Shown here piece after piece: positions 44,277 to 56,808 of a stretch of DNA of 64,000 nt (position 1 is the stretch's first letter; the number at the start of each line of letters is the position of its first letter). The DNA lies in contig NC_079209.1 of the NCBI RefSeq assembly GCF_026745355.1, positions 28,600,865 to 28,664,864 of the forward strand. Reading direction: 5' to 3'. The translations under genes were made by a program, and so were the position numbers. The notes under the pieces are model-generated. The model saw only the letters and a list, made by a program, of their open reading frames with translations. It searched no databases and was not told where the DNA came from. The stretch is from Beta vulgaris subsp. vulgaris. Taxonomy: Eukaryota; Streptophyta; Magnoliopsida; Caryophyllales; Amaranthaceae.

Positions 44277-45957
44277 TTATCGCAGGAGTGGTGGAGGAAT
44301 TTTTTCAGGTACTATCTGCTTCTCTGCATTTGTGTTGGTGGTAGCCTCAGGAGCTGATGAAGTTTCAGTGATGTCTGCATTTTTTTCTGGCTCAACCGGA
44401 CCATCCTTAGGCATTGGGGGACCATCATAATGTGTTCCACTCCTAAGAGTGATGGCATTGGCAGTGTCCCTCGGTTGCATTGATTGTGAAGGTAAGCCCC
44501 AGGTGGCCTACTAGCAGAAGAACTAGCCAACTGAGCTAGTTGAGTCTCCAACATCTTGTTATGCGTGCCCAAATTTTCCAGTTGAACTTTTGTGTCAGCT
44601 TGAAAAGTATTGAACCCTTTCTGCATCTGGAACATCATATTCTTCAACTCTGTCATGGCTGGGTCAGTAGTAGGGGCAGGCTGTGGAGGTGCTTGATTTC
44701 TCTGAAAACCAGGTGGAGCTTATTGTGGGGGTTGGTATTGTTGACCCTGTTGTTGAGGCGGATATGGTTGTTGAGGTGGAGGGTTCAACACATTAGTACT
44801 CCTATATGAGAGGTTTGGATGGTGTCTTAACCTAGGATTATAGGTGTTGGAATATGGGTTGAACTGGTTCCTAGGTTGTGACTGGAAAGCATTGACGGCC
44901 TCAAAGTTATTTCCCAGTGCAGGACACTCTTGAGAGCTGTGCCCAGATATTCCACAAGCATCACATATATGCACATTATAGTTAGAAGCACTAACCATCG
45001 CGTTAACACTCATATGGGGGAATCATTACCTAATTTCCGGGAATCAATCTTTTGAGTTAGAGCGGCTAGTTGCCCAGATAGTAGGGAAATGGCTTCAACA
45101 TCATGTTTACCTCCCTTTTTCAAAGAGGAACGAATAGTAGATGCTTGGTTAGATGCTAGCTTCTCCAAAAGTTCATACCCTTCCTCAATCGCTTTATCCA
45201 TGAAGAACCCACCAGATGCTCCATCAATTACCCGTCGTGTATCTGCATCAACTCTAGTGTAGAAAATCTGACACAAGTACCACTGGTCCAACCCATGATG
45301 AGGACATAGACGCTGCAGATCCTTGAACCGCTCCCAAGCTTCATATGGAGACTCACCAGGATCTTGGGTGAAAGTAACTATAGCAGGTCTCATATTGGCA
45401 GTTTTCTGGTAAGGGTACCACTTGATAAGAAAAATCTTGGAAAGTTCTAGCCAGGTGGTGATGGTGGAAGGCAGCTTATTATACCAGAACAAGCCTTTAT
45501 CGCGCAGAGAGAACCCAAATAGAAGGAGTTTCATCTCATCAGGAGTAACACCAGCTTGCTTCTGAGTAGCACAACATTGTAAAAATCTATGCAGGTGCTG
45601 ATTTGGGTCTTCCGATGGTAACCCAGCGAACTGATTATTCAAAACCATATTGAGAACATGAGACTTGATCTCAAAATTTGTAGCAGCAATAGTGGGCATC
45701 CGTACCCCAGTCGGCACGTTATCATGAGATGGTTGTGCGTAGTCTCTGAAGGTTCGAGTAACATTTTCACCCATGTTGAGAGTAATAGGTGAGATGGGGG
45801 TTTACTGGTGTGGGGAAGATGGTGGAGAAGGTGTCTTTTGGGAGGGTGTCCCTGCAGCCAGCTTAACTTGTTTAGTTTTCTTTTTGAGTCTACGAGCGGT
45901 CTTTTCAATCTCCGGATCGAACGGGATGAGATTTGGGGATTTCAATTTCCTGCTCAT
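44277..45957 (-). pseudogene. Element D gag
   Basis: The ATG at 45957 starts MSRKLKSPNLIPFDPEIEKT, followed by a basic stretch and an in-frame TAA at 45802-45804. The capsid core is open at 45010-45774 (FEIKSHVLNMVLNNQFAGLP, EDPNQHLHRFLQCCA, SPYEAWERFKDLQRLCP). After a 1-base shift comes a CCHC zinc knuckle (CDACGISGHSSQEC) at about 44955 and a Pro/Gln-rich tail. A coiled segment (MTELKNMMFQMQKGFNTF) follows at 44656. Gag forms the particle in which cDNA is made. Confidence 0.9.
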
Positions 45958-46062
45958 ACACCTAAAACACTAAAACAAACGTGAGATGCTCCAAAGAACA
46001 GGTGTTCTTCAGAGTACAGGTTAGTTTAATACTATAATTCAGACAAAATAAAATAAATCGTC

Positions 46063-46080
46063 TCCCCGGTAACGCCGCCA
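46063..46080 (-). other. Element D primer-binding site
   Basis: The minus strand reads TGGCGGCGTTACCGGGGA five bases inside the 5' LTR. It differs at two positions from the TGGCGCCGTTGCCGGGGA site of Athila elements, usually assigned to tRNA-Asp. Confidence 0.82.
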
Positions 46081-46915
46081 AAATTTAATAGGCTAAAGTC
46101 GTATCACCTAATCAATAAAAAACCTAAGGTCCACTAACTAGTAGTCAGGGAAGTCAGGATCGAATCCACAGGGAGAAGTTATATTATCGTATCTGAACTC
46201 TAATATTACACTAACGAAATCAGATGAATTGGTTGTGTTACTAAACTAAGCAGATAGTAGAACTAAATATGAAGGTGTAAATATATTAATAAAGTACTAG
46301 AATCATGGATCACTAATGCATACAATTCGGCAAATCAGGGATAAATAATAACCACCTAGTAAGTCAACTGTCTAGGGCACATGTAATTTCTCTCGAACAT
46401 TACCTCCCTCAAAATTACCCAGCCGCTCTCGCATAGTCAAGGGTCACTATGATTGAAAGCCTATACGATATCTCTCCTCTCGAAGTAGATTTAGTATTGC
46501 AACAATAGGAATATAAATCAGGCCTAACTTATAATTCTAGCGTGAAGAATCAATCAAAGGAAACAGTTAATATACAGGATAATCAAACTAATCTATCAAT
46601 CCCTCATTGTATACATAGATCTCCACAATTCTAGATATATGACTACTCACTCATAATCATGAAAACAATAACAAAACTCATATAAAAATTCATACTTTGA
46701 AACATGGAAAGTAACTAAGAAAATAATCTAATTAACAATGGAAAAAATAACAAAGAAATAATGAAGAAAGATTCCCGATTTATATTGAACTATGAATAAG
46801 CAAAAGGTTTGATCTTGAATTGAAATCACAAAGCAATAAAAACAAGGTTCTTCAACACTCTCTAGAGAAAACTAATAATAAAAACCAAGATGAAAGCTAA
46901 TAATTCTGATTTTTC

Positions 46916-46924
46916 TATTTATAC
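46916..46924 (-). promoter_or_regulatory. Element D LTR TATA box
   Basis: The minus strand reads TGTATAAATAGAAA; the left LTR has TTTATAAAAAG at the same place. It lies in the gag-proximal half of the LTR and points to gag. Confidence 0.55.
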
Positions 46925-48149
46925 AAGCCCTAAAACAATAGCCAAAAGTCTCAAAAGAAGGGCCCGTATTCATTAAAAAACCGCGTGTCGTCAGTCCCCC
47001 GATCGGGCCAGAAATGCCCGATGGAATCTGTAACAGCCCGCTCTTCCGAGCTGCTAAGGAAACACACTTAACAACCATAAACTAGAATTAACTCTTAATT
47101 AAATTACTTCGCAGCGGAAAAATATCCTTAATTACACCAATAACTCGACAAATATTCCCAAATATTATACAACGATATATAAATAACTATTCCTGAATCA
47201 GCTATCTAAAATACAAGCTTAATCCTTAAGCCATTATGACACCTTGATCTTGCTCCACTTCGAATTCCGAACTCTGAATATCAAACCTGCAAATTCAGGG
47301 AGAAAATACAAAACAAACAAAATTCCAAAATGAGTGGAAAACTCGTAACCTTTACTTCAGCCCGTTATAAACATTTTATTTCTCAAATCATTTTCATTTC
47401 GTTACAACGCTGGCATAGCTCACTCTCTTAAACAAAGCCGTGGCAAGTACGGACTTTGGACAAAGGACAAACACTGCCTCCAAGGTTCGTTATGGATCCC
47501 AGCAATGCTACCCCCAAGGTTCGTTATGGAGCGTAGCCGACCGTTTCAGGTCAAAAGAAGTAACCATCCTCCACCCATACCTTGCCAACTTTCTATTTTC
47601 AGTTCATAAACTAAGCCAGCAAAACAGTTGCGTATTCATGATCAATCAATGACATTCATCATCACATTCGTATCTATGGCCATAGTACGAAGTTATTTAC
47701 GAAAACATAACAAAGAGATTCACACACATGGACATAAGTAAGTATTTTACTGAACATAAAAATTACCTTATACGCAATCCATTCTTTAGCTCCGACATAT
47801 AAAGACTTTGAGAACTTCACAACTCCATCAACTCTCTTGAATTCCATACCGATTCTCCAATATTAACCTCAAAATAATAACAATAATCAACAACTATCCT
47901 TAAATTAATCTAAACTACAAAGTGAAATTATAACCAACTCCCAATCTAGAAATTATCTACCTTAATATTCTCTTAATTATCACTTTGTAACTATAACTCT
48001 AAATCATTGAACTGAGTAAACCAAGCTTAACTAGAAAACTTAATCACATAAATAAGAAATTATAGAACATTCCTCCTTTTGAGAATAACAAAAGTTACTG
48101 TTACTAACAGCAACAAAACACACTACAACACTTCAATAACCCATTAACA

Positions 48150-48370
48150 ATGAACCACCATCACACGAAACGACAACAACCATCACAACATCAACAACGC
48201 ACAACCACACTAACAACCAGCACAACCACACCTACAACCACATCAATCACACCAACAACCATAACAACAACAGCAGCAACACCTCCACCACCAACAACAG
48301 AACAACAACCAACAACAACTACTCTAAGAATTCAATACAACAACAATAACAACAAAATAGTAACAACAAC
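48150..48370. repeat. (ACAAC/ACA)-rich low-complexity tract
   Basis: Runs of ACAACA, CCACAACC and ACAACAACA give a spurious Thr/Gln-rich frame. It lies within the solo LTR. Confidence 0.85.
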
Positions 48371-48608
48371 TTGGGCTTAAACAAAACTTGAAACCAGAAT
48401 TTCAAGGAAAAAGATAAAGGTAGTCATTACCTCTGCTCTTGAAGCAGGGGAGACCACGACAAAGGAAGGAACTTTCCTCCAGCAGCGGCGGAGATCACCG
48501 ACCACGATGAACAGCAGCCCGACAACCGTCGTCCACCGACGAAAAGAAGCAGACCCACGAACATCGACGAACAGGGCAGGCACGAAGACGAAGAAGAGAG
48601 AGGAAATG

Positions 48609-51600
48609 TGTAACAGCCCGCACTTCCGAGCTGCTAGCTAAACACACTTAAGATACGCTAATTACAATTAACGCTTAATGACCTCGAATTATATTCACTT
48701 GCAGCGGAAACATAACCTATAGAACGATCCTGGACCTGTGGGTCAGGGCCCACAACAAATCATCCTCAATAACCAAATAACATATTACACAATACCTTGC
48801 TCGACTTCTAAAGCAATATAATAATTTATTCACAAATAAGGATATATAATCCTAAATACAACCTCTGAACCATTACATCTAATTATAACCTTGATAACTA
48901 AATTCTTCCTTTTACTCCATTCCGAGCTTTCCACACACGAACCTGCAAGATCACTAACAATGAACTCTTCCCCCACCAGGACAGGTTCCAAGAACAAAAT
49001 CAGGAAAACTGAGTACACACTGTCCAACCATAACATCTTTTCAGTGGCTTAAAACAAATTTAAGATTTAAATTTATCTTATGAAACAATTGTAATCAAAA
49101 TCTTACGAGACATTTGAAATCAAGATATAGCGAAGCCATAAATAAAGAATTATATAACAAATATTTGAACACAATTTGTAATGTTACTAATACGATCTTT
49201 CGAAGTCAACTCTAACATACTTTACTTCAATAAATCTCTCCCCCTTCTGTGGATCATACACAAAAACATTTAATCCATATGTATATCGTAGTTAACTCTT
49301 GCATAAATTCCTAACAAGTTTCTTGGTAAATCATTTCCATAATCGGCGCATGAATTCCATAACTTGGGTGAGTAAAACATAATTTCAGAAAGTAAAGTTT
49401 GAAATAACTTTCCACGAGACCACTCGAATACGCAAATACATATTCTATTTTCTTTCAGAAATCATATTATACTGGGGAAGAGAACACGAATAGAGTTGCC
49501 TTTCAGGCGAATTCTCTAAGCTTTTTACAAGGGACGTCTCCCTCTTCCATTTTATACTGCTTGCAAGACTTTTAGGTCATGACCCCACATAACGGAGCAA
49601 TACCCGCTCCAGAGCAATACCCGCTCTAACACATAATGAGCAAACCTGCTCCACAAATGTTGTTCGTCACTGCTTAGCAGCTTCTTCCCCTCATAAAACA
49701 GAATCATAAATTCATATTTTCGAAAATTCAGATTCTTAAATCTCAAATTGTCATAATAGAATCACTTTCGGGTATTAGATATACCCAAATTAAATTACTT
49801 GCATAATATAATTGAGTTTCTATTAACTTGGTATAAATCAGCCTTTTATAAAAGTTCTTCGGCTAAATCCCTTTCAAACACGGACTTTAAAGAAACTATG
49901 CTTTGATCTCATAAAAGATTCTCCAAAACAAAACATTGTTTACCAAAAGATCATCACCCAATTTAGAGTTTCTATTCTATATAAACTTATATCTAACACA
50001 ATTGCTCTTTACGAAGAATAACCTTTCCATTTAATCCTATTTAGCAATCCATCAAACTTATAACCATCTCCAACCAAAATCCATTTTCAAGGATTCAGAA
50101 TTTTCTAAAGACTACATCTGAATAATATGATATATCCTTCAGTCTGAAGTTTCTCTTCCTCCCCCAAAACATATTCAGAAAACTTACTTATAACTTTACA
50201 ATGTCATATTAAATCTAATATCCCAAATGATTTATTGCTGGCTCCAATAATACCGTAAATTCTCAGTGTATACCAAAGTAGTTTCTTCCACAGAATATCT
50301 AAAGGTGCTTTTGAAGAATATAATTTAATTATAATCTGGATGTCTTTTCCTCACAAACATATACATAATAATCGAAAACTCCTTCCTTTTGAAGACCCAT
50401 ATTATAGTCATAATGATTCACATCACAAGCATTTATCTATAAGTTACATCCACAATATAATTTCATAACTTGTCTAGTGAATATAACGATTATACTTGAT
50501 AATTATATCTGAGCACTCCCACTTATCAACTCATTTATATACAACCATAATTTACAAATAGAAACCTATAACATAATCACCCAACATCCCATTTAATACT
50601 CTTAAGTCTCATAAATAATTAAGTTTAGTACAACGAATGGTAGTACTTAGATAGTGTAAGTTTAGATCAGGTCGTTCAAAATCTTAACTCCTAAACTTAT
50701 CATACTTTGCAGTAGAAGGTTTAATATAATAATATCAGCTTTGAACAATACACTAATTGCTTATCAAATACTCTATTTATAAATACAATAAGCTTATAAA
50801 ATATCTCAATCATTGCAGCTTAAAGCTTCCGAAAAGAGCATCATAAATTAATGCTAAAAACAAATGTTTTTCAGAGAACTCTCATGATCATACAAAAATA
50901 CCAATTTTCAATCAAAAGTGGATGGACAATGTGTACCTCTATGCATCTTCAGATAGCATTCTACTCCAAAATTATATTCGAGAATCCAATATCCATCTCC
51001 AAGTTATACTCAAGTTCCACACTCATTCACCTCATAGGAACAATAAAAATTAGTATCCATCTTTAGAACAATTCGTATTGACAATCTTAACTTGATTATA
51101 TATTTCTAAACTCTTTATGAACTAATTATTATAACTCTTATACACACACCCTTATTATAATCCAACTCATATTATAACTCTAATAACTTCATTAATCAAC
51201 TGATAGACCCATATCTAAATTACATATTGCGAACAAAAAGCTGCAACCTTTATTTGTATATTTTGATCAAAACTCATGAACTAACCAATATCATACCATA
51301 AGCTAATCCCAATTCTCATTCGGAACAACCAGCAAATACAACTCTTTAAAAAAAATATATATTAACTTCTAAAAAAATTACATAACTAACTAATTTCATA
51401 AAATCCATTGAATACTTTTACCAACCCTTCATCTCAACTGATTTTGCTAAGCAACAATAATCAAGATTTAGACCTGAATTTATTTGTGAAATCATGAAGT
51501 AAAACCCATCATAATTTGAATTAGTGTTACAAATACAATGGAAGAATAAAGTATGTATACTATAAATTGGAGGAATGAAGATAAATCACCAACAAAATTT

Positions 51601-52394
51601 CATACCTTGATAGAATTTGGCTCAAATTGAATTGGGTCTCCTTCAAATCAAAACAAGAAAGAATCGATGACAACAACAACATGCAACAGCCACAACACCA
51701 AACAAACTCGTAGCAGCAGCATCCACGAAGAAGAGGAGAGAGAAAAACGCTGCAACAGCGGCAACAACAACTACAACTTCCAGAGAGCATAACTCTTAGC
51801 TCCGAACTCCGATTGAAGAAATTTTTGAGCCTAAATTCAATATCTCAAAGAGATCTGCAACTTTTATGAAGGAACAAAGACTAAAAAATGAGAGTATGAT
51901 GCTTGAATTTGACGGACAGAACAGAGGAGTGAGAGGAATGTCGGTGAATGAGAGGATGCGAGAATGAAAACTGAGAATTGGTGTTTCTTAAATTTTCTAG
52001 TGCTGAATAATAAGAATTTGAGATGGATTTGCTAGTTATAAACTTAAGTATCAGATTAAACATTGAAAATTTGACAACTCAAGGTTTTGAGTTTTGTTGC
52101 CTTCACTTTCTTTTGACAAGATGATAGAGAAAAAGGAGAGAGAAAAGCATGAAATGTTAATATATTTTGACACCTTAACTACATTGAGGGAGAATACATT
52201 TTTTTTTTCTAAACTAAAAATACTAATCCTTAAACCATATAAGCAAATACATTATAGAGCATAATTTTCCTTTTGTCTTAAAACACTAAATTTCTTTAAG
52301 AAAATCCCATCAACTTATACCAAAATATCGTAATTAATTTAAGATAAATAATTAGCCCTTAATTAAATCTGCTTAAAATACACGGGCTATTACA
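48609..52394 (-). mobile_element. Nested solo LTR, 3.79 kb
   Basis: Begins TGTAACAGCCCGCACTTCC and ends ACGGGCTATTACA, with AAATG duplications at 48604-48608 and 52395-52399. Its first 100 bp resemble the start of the host solo LTR (GAGCTGCTA, AACACACTTAA, GCAGCGGAAA), so both belong to related families. It contains no gag or pol. Its length is large but within the range of Tekay-like LTRs. No separate gene is seen inside. Confidence 0.8.
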
Positions 52395-53422
52395 AAATGA
52401 ATTCCAGTGAAACTAGCCATCTGGTGGTGCAGCGTAGGTCTTCGACGTGGTAGGAGGACCGGTGGTGGCAGCAACGAAGCTCACCAGCGAGAGATACAGG
52501 GGAATTCAGGAGAGAGAAGGGGGTTGGGGTTTCGGGAGAAATGGGTTTGGGGTTTCATTTTGGGTTTCGAAATTTCACGAAAGTTGGGGTTTTTCTCGAG
52601 CAAGGGTTTTGGGTTTTATCCTCATGACCGACAAAGCAAATAGGAAAAGAGCTTTGTTTTGTTACTTTGAAAAATGACCGACAAAGGTAATTTGGATTTG
52701 GGTTTCTATTTTAGCAAAATTACCACTAATAATAATAATAACCTCATAAAATTAAATAAATCAATATATTACAAGAAGACAAATAAAACTAATACTCCAC
52801 AACTCAAATACAATATGAATTTTTTTAAACATAATTAACTTAATAGATATAATCAACATTTAATAAACGCTATTAAAAATAGGGCTATTACAGAATCGGG
52901 CTCCAAAGTGGAGGAAAAGTCGAAAATTTGACAAACGCCCGATGAGATTGCTCTGACCCGCCTGATGACATCAGGCGGTCTATAACATGGTAGGTAGCAG
53001 CAGCTGGCAGTGGCGCCCGATATCGGGCCAAGTCGCCCGATCGGGCGAAACACCGAATCACGACTGGGCGTTGAACGCCCGATCGGGCCCGCAGCAGAAC
53101 CTTGAAAGATGTTTCTTCGCCCGATCGGGCTAAGCCTCCCGATGCTGTCGGGCCGGTCAGTTTAGGCACGTTTTTCGTTCTTCCTTTGCACGAAGTCCCG
53201 GAAAGCATCCTCGGGATCTTAAAAACTCAGCGTCCAACCTCTCTAATCCAATGTGCAATCATATAAAGTAGGTAATAGCTCCCCAAAACCTACAATCCAA
53301 TACAAAACAGCAAACCACAACTAGATGGAGAGAGTTAGTACTAAATGGCTCCTAAGAGCACCATAACCATAACTTTTAGCATATAAATAGGGGAGAAAAC
53401 TCTATATAAAATCATAATATCA

Positions 53423-54501
53423 CGGAGCGAGTAGAAATGCTGGCTAAAATTTGTTTGGATGAAAGACGTCCGGAGAGGACGCTGAAAATTGGGTCTGTTC
53501 TAGATCCTGAGATCAAAGACGAATCGATCAAGCTGTTAAAAGAATTTGAGGATGTTTTTGCATATGCGGTCGAGGAAATGCCGGGAATTTATCCCGAAGT
53601 TGTCGTTCATAAGCTAAACATAGATCCATGTCAAAAGCCAATCCGGAAAAAAAAGAGGCACTTGGTTCTGGCCAGGAATCAAGCTGTTGATCAAGAAGTA
53701 CAAAAGCTCTTAAAATCAAAATTCATCAGAGAGGCTTATTATCCAGATTGGATTGCTAATGTAGTCATGGTCCCCAAGCCAAATGGAACTTGGAGGACGT
53801 GTGTAGACTACACTGATCTAATTAAGGCTTGTCCAAAGAACAACTTTCCTCTGCCTAAAATAGATCGGTTAGTCGATTCCACGACGGGGCATGCACTATT
53901 AAACTTCATGGATGCTTATTCTCGTTTTCATCAGATTTCAATGTGGCCAGAAGATCAGGACAAGACTTCATTTATCACTAAGAAAGGGCTATATGGATGG
54001 CTGAGGATGCCTTTCAGCCTTCGAAATGCGCCAGCTACCTTTCAACGGCTAATAAACATTGTCTTCCAGCTACAGCTGGGGAGGAATATGGAGGCTTACA
54101 TTGATAACATGATCGTCAAAAGCCGGAAGGAAGTAGATCATATGAAGGATCTTCGAGAAACATTCCTGACTCTTAGAAAATTGAAGCTGAAGTTGAATCC
54201 GCATAAATGCGTATTTGGAATGGTGGCCGAAAATTTTTTGAGGTTCTTGGTCGACCAGAGAGGAATTCAAGAAAACCCTGAGGAGATTCAAGCGATTGTA
54301 GACATGACATCTCCGTCCAAAGTTAAGGAAGTTCAACGTCTGACAGGGTGCTTGGCAGCCCGAGGACGTTTTCTTTCTAAATCCGGAGATAAATGTCATC
54401 ACTTCTTCGCAACGATAAAAAAGAAAGCAATATTTCAGTGGACGGAAGAGGCAGAGCAGGCTCTCCAGCAGGTTAAAGAGCATTTCCGGCAGTTTCCTTG
54501 A
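53423..54501 (+). pseudogene. Element C reverse transcriptase
   Basis: The frame continues from before element D (GIGLDRPE before, RVEMLAKICLDERRP after the duplicated CGGAG). It includes the pre-RT linker (DVFAYAVEEMPGI), NGTWRTCVDYTDLIKACP, NFMDAYSRFHQIS and MPFSLRNAPATFQRLIN. The catalytic loop is YIDNMIVKS: the second Asp of YxDD is Asn, as in element B. The RT-RNase H connection (EVQRLTGCLAA) is intact to 54501, where a TGA follows QFP. Confidence 0.92.
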
Positions 54502-54957
54502 TTGATAAGTCTGGTCGAGGGGGAAAAGTTGTTTGTATATTTGGCTGTATCACTGCATGTAGCGAGCGTTGTCTTCCTGGCCGAAAGAGATTCAATGTAA
54601 ATCCCTGTCTATTTTGTAAGCCATGTACTAAAAGATGCCGAATGTAGATATTCGATGGTGGAGAAATTCGGTCTGGCCCTGCTCATGGCCAGCTGGAAAC
54701 TAAGGCCATACTTTTTGGCTCATACTATATATCCTCGTATATACTGACCAGCCTCTAAAGCAAGTTCTGCACAAGATGGATGCCTCTGGGCGGATGCTAA
54801 AATGGGCCGTGGAGCTGAACATGTTTGACCTAGCATTTGAGCCTAGAAAACCAATCAAGGGTCAAGCCTTAGCTGATTTCATCACGGAGCTTACTCGGCC
54901 TACGGTGGAATCCGTCCAAGATCCAATAGAGGGAAGATGGTATTGGACCCTTATGGT
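54502..54957 (+). pseudogene. Element C RNase H
   Basis: A Ty3/gypsy RNase H is readable with stops: YLAVSLHVASVVFL, VYFVSHVLKDAECRYSM, TDQPLKQVLHKMDASG, LKWAVELNMFDLAFEPR and KGQALADFITEL. It ends where an hAT element interrupts the start of the second RNase H (IEGRWYWTL). Confidence 0.85.
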
Positions 54958-56808
54958 TAGGCCTGTCAATCAGGTTGGGTTGGGTCAGGTTCGTGTTCGG
55001 GTCAAGTAAAAACAGGTTGAAAACCCCTAACCTGAACCTGATCTGTTTTAATTTTCGGGTCAATATCATCAACCCTAACCTGATCTGAAAATTATCGGGT
55101 CAACCTGACCTGATCTGTTTGACCTGAATTTTTTTAAAACGGGTTGTAAATGGGTCAACCTGAACATGTTTAACCCGGTTTTTTCAGGTTGACCCGACCA
55201 TATAACCTGATTTTTTTTCAAAACAATTGCATAGTTCTTAATTGGCACTTGGCATTTGGGCCTTGAAATTTCATCAAAGTATTAGCTAAGCAAGTTTATA
55301 CTTGGCAATATCACATACTTCTACCAAGTTCTAGCTAACCAAATTCATACTTGGCAATATTACAAACCAATTTAGCAAAGTTTTATAAAATAAAACAACA
55401 TTAATGTATCCTTAATGTTTTAGACTTATACAACCACAAGTCCACAACTCAAACAAACATTGTCGAGGTTTCACAACATTTGTAGGAGTGGAGTCAATCT
55501 CCTCCTCTGCCTCTGATGAGAAAACAGGAAAAAAAATAGAACATTAATACTAATTGGTAGGGAAAATATCATTAAAAAATTAAACAGAAAATAAATAACA
55601 TTAAACTGGAAAAACTGCATAGAAAAATTAAACAGAAATAAATTACAGAACATTAAACACAAAATTAAACACAAAATTAAACAGAAAAATAGCATAAGAA
55701 CAATAAACAGAAAATAAATAACTAAACATCAAACAGAGAATTAAACAAAAAAAAACAGAAAATTAAACAAACAAAAACAGAACATTAATACTAATTGGTA
55801 GGAAAAATAGAAAATAACATAAAAAAATAACATGAAACAGAAAAATAGCATAAAAAATTAAACAGAAAATAAATGACATGCAGAACATTAAATAGGAAAA
55901 AAATAGAACATTAAACAAAAAATTAAACAAAAAAAATAGAAAATTAAACAAAAAAAAATAGAAAATTAAACAAAAAAAAGCAGAATATTAAACAGAAAAT
56001 AAAATAGAAAAATAAATGACAAAATACGAAAAAAAATGAAAGAAAAAATATGAAAATCACATAAATAACAGAAAATAAATGACAAAATAAGAAGAAAAAA
56101 AAAAGGTCGAATACGAAAATCACATAAATAACAGAAAATAGCAAAAAAAACGAAAGAAAATAAATGAGAATAAGAAAATAAAGGACAAAATAATAAAAAA
56201 CATTGACAAAAGAAGAATACCTTGAAGAAGAGCAACGAAATTGCGACTTTTCGTGACGAAATTGAGAGACTTATTGCGACTTTGCGAGACGAAGAACATC
56301 AAATGTTGAAGAAGAGCATCGAAGAAGACTGTGTGAGAGAGAGTGAAAGACTGAGAGATTTCACTATGAGAGAGAGAGGCGTTAGAAATTAGGGTTAGGA
56401 CTTACGAGAGAGAGAGAAAGAGTGAGAGTTGAGAAAGAAAGGGGCGTTAGAAATTTAGGGTTTGGAGTTAGGAGACTGGGAGAGAGAGAAAGACAGTGTT
56501 AGGAATTTAGTTATTGGGCTGGGGAAATCTTTTGGGCTGCGCAAAGTGGCAACACCAATATTTTTTTTCTTAGTTCAAGCATTTGGGTCAGGTTATACGG
56601 GTTAACCCGACCTGATTTTGACCCATTTACAAATCAGGTCAGGCGGGTCATTGTCAGGTCAGAAAATTCGACCTGAATGTGACCCATTTAACTTTCAGGT
56701 CGGGTTCAGGTCGACCCATTTAACTAATCAGGTTGAAAACCTCAACCCAAACCCGTTATTTTCAATTCGGGTCGGGTTATCGGGTTGGGTCAGCTTTTGC
56801 CAGACCTA
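54958..56808. mobile_element. Non-autonomous hAT element
   Basis: Perfect 8-bp target duplication CTTATGGT at 54950-54957 and 56809-56816. Terminal inverted repeats are TAGGCCTGTCAA and, on the other strand, TAGGTCTGGCAA. The outer ~250 bp on each side carry dense GGTCAGGTT / AACCTGACC repeats. The core (about 55540-56230) is very A-rich with AAATTAAACAGAA phrases and gives only Phe-rich spurious frames on the minus strand. No transposase. Terminal repeat and duplication length fit hAT. Confidence 0.9.

Larger units (their letters stand above)
47029..52892 (-). mobile_element. Solo LTR in element D LTR (2.07 kb without its own insertion)
   Basis: Begins TGTAACAGCCCG and ends CGCTATTAAAAATAGGGCTATTACA-like (last bases TATTACA), flanked by GAATC at 47024-47028 and 52893-52897. 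No internal domain is present, so it is a solo LTR left by recombination. TGTAAYAGCCC at both ends, inverted, resembles LTRs of plant Tekay-type chromoviruses. The GC-rich, gene-like stretch near its right end suggests it reads on the minus strand. It is split by a second LTR at 48609-52394. Confidence 0.8.
35711..53422 (-). mobile_element. Element D: full-length Athila-type gypsy retrotransposon
   Basis: LTRs of about 1.45 kb lie at 35711-37161 and 46086-53422 (the latter split by an insertion). Outer flanks carry a perfect CGGAG duplication at 35706-35710 and 53423-53427. Read on the minus strand: LTR, PBS (TGGCGGCGTTACCGGGGA), gag, protease, reverse transcriptase, RNase H, integrase, a third ORF, the GCTTGGGGAGTT polypurine tract, and LTR. 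Protein motifs ([34 protein letters not shown]) and the polypurine tract match the Athila lineage. The reverse transcriptase is deleted in part, so it is defective. Confidence 0.95.
46086..53422 (-). repeat. Element D, 5' LTR (split by insertion)
   Basis: The LTR consists of 46086-47028 and 52898-53422 (1468 bp in total), matching the left LTR. The inner end reads TAATAGGC where the left LTR has TGATAGGC. The break at 47028/52898 carries a GAATC duplication from the solo LTR. Confidence 0.93.

Noticed and set aside
48150..48380. Thr/Gln-rich open frame
   Set aside because: ACA/ACAAC low-complexity repeat inside a solo LTR.
55471..56302. Phe/Leu/Ile-rich minus-strand open frames
   Set aside because: Product of the A-rich core of the hAT element; no start context, domain or codon pattern.
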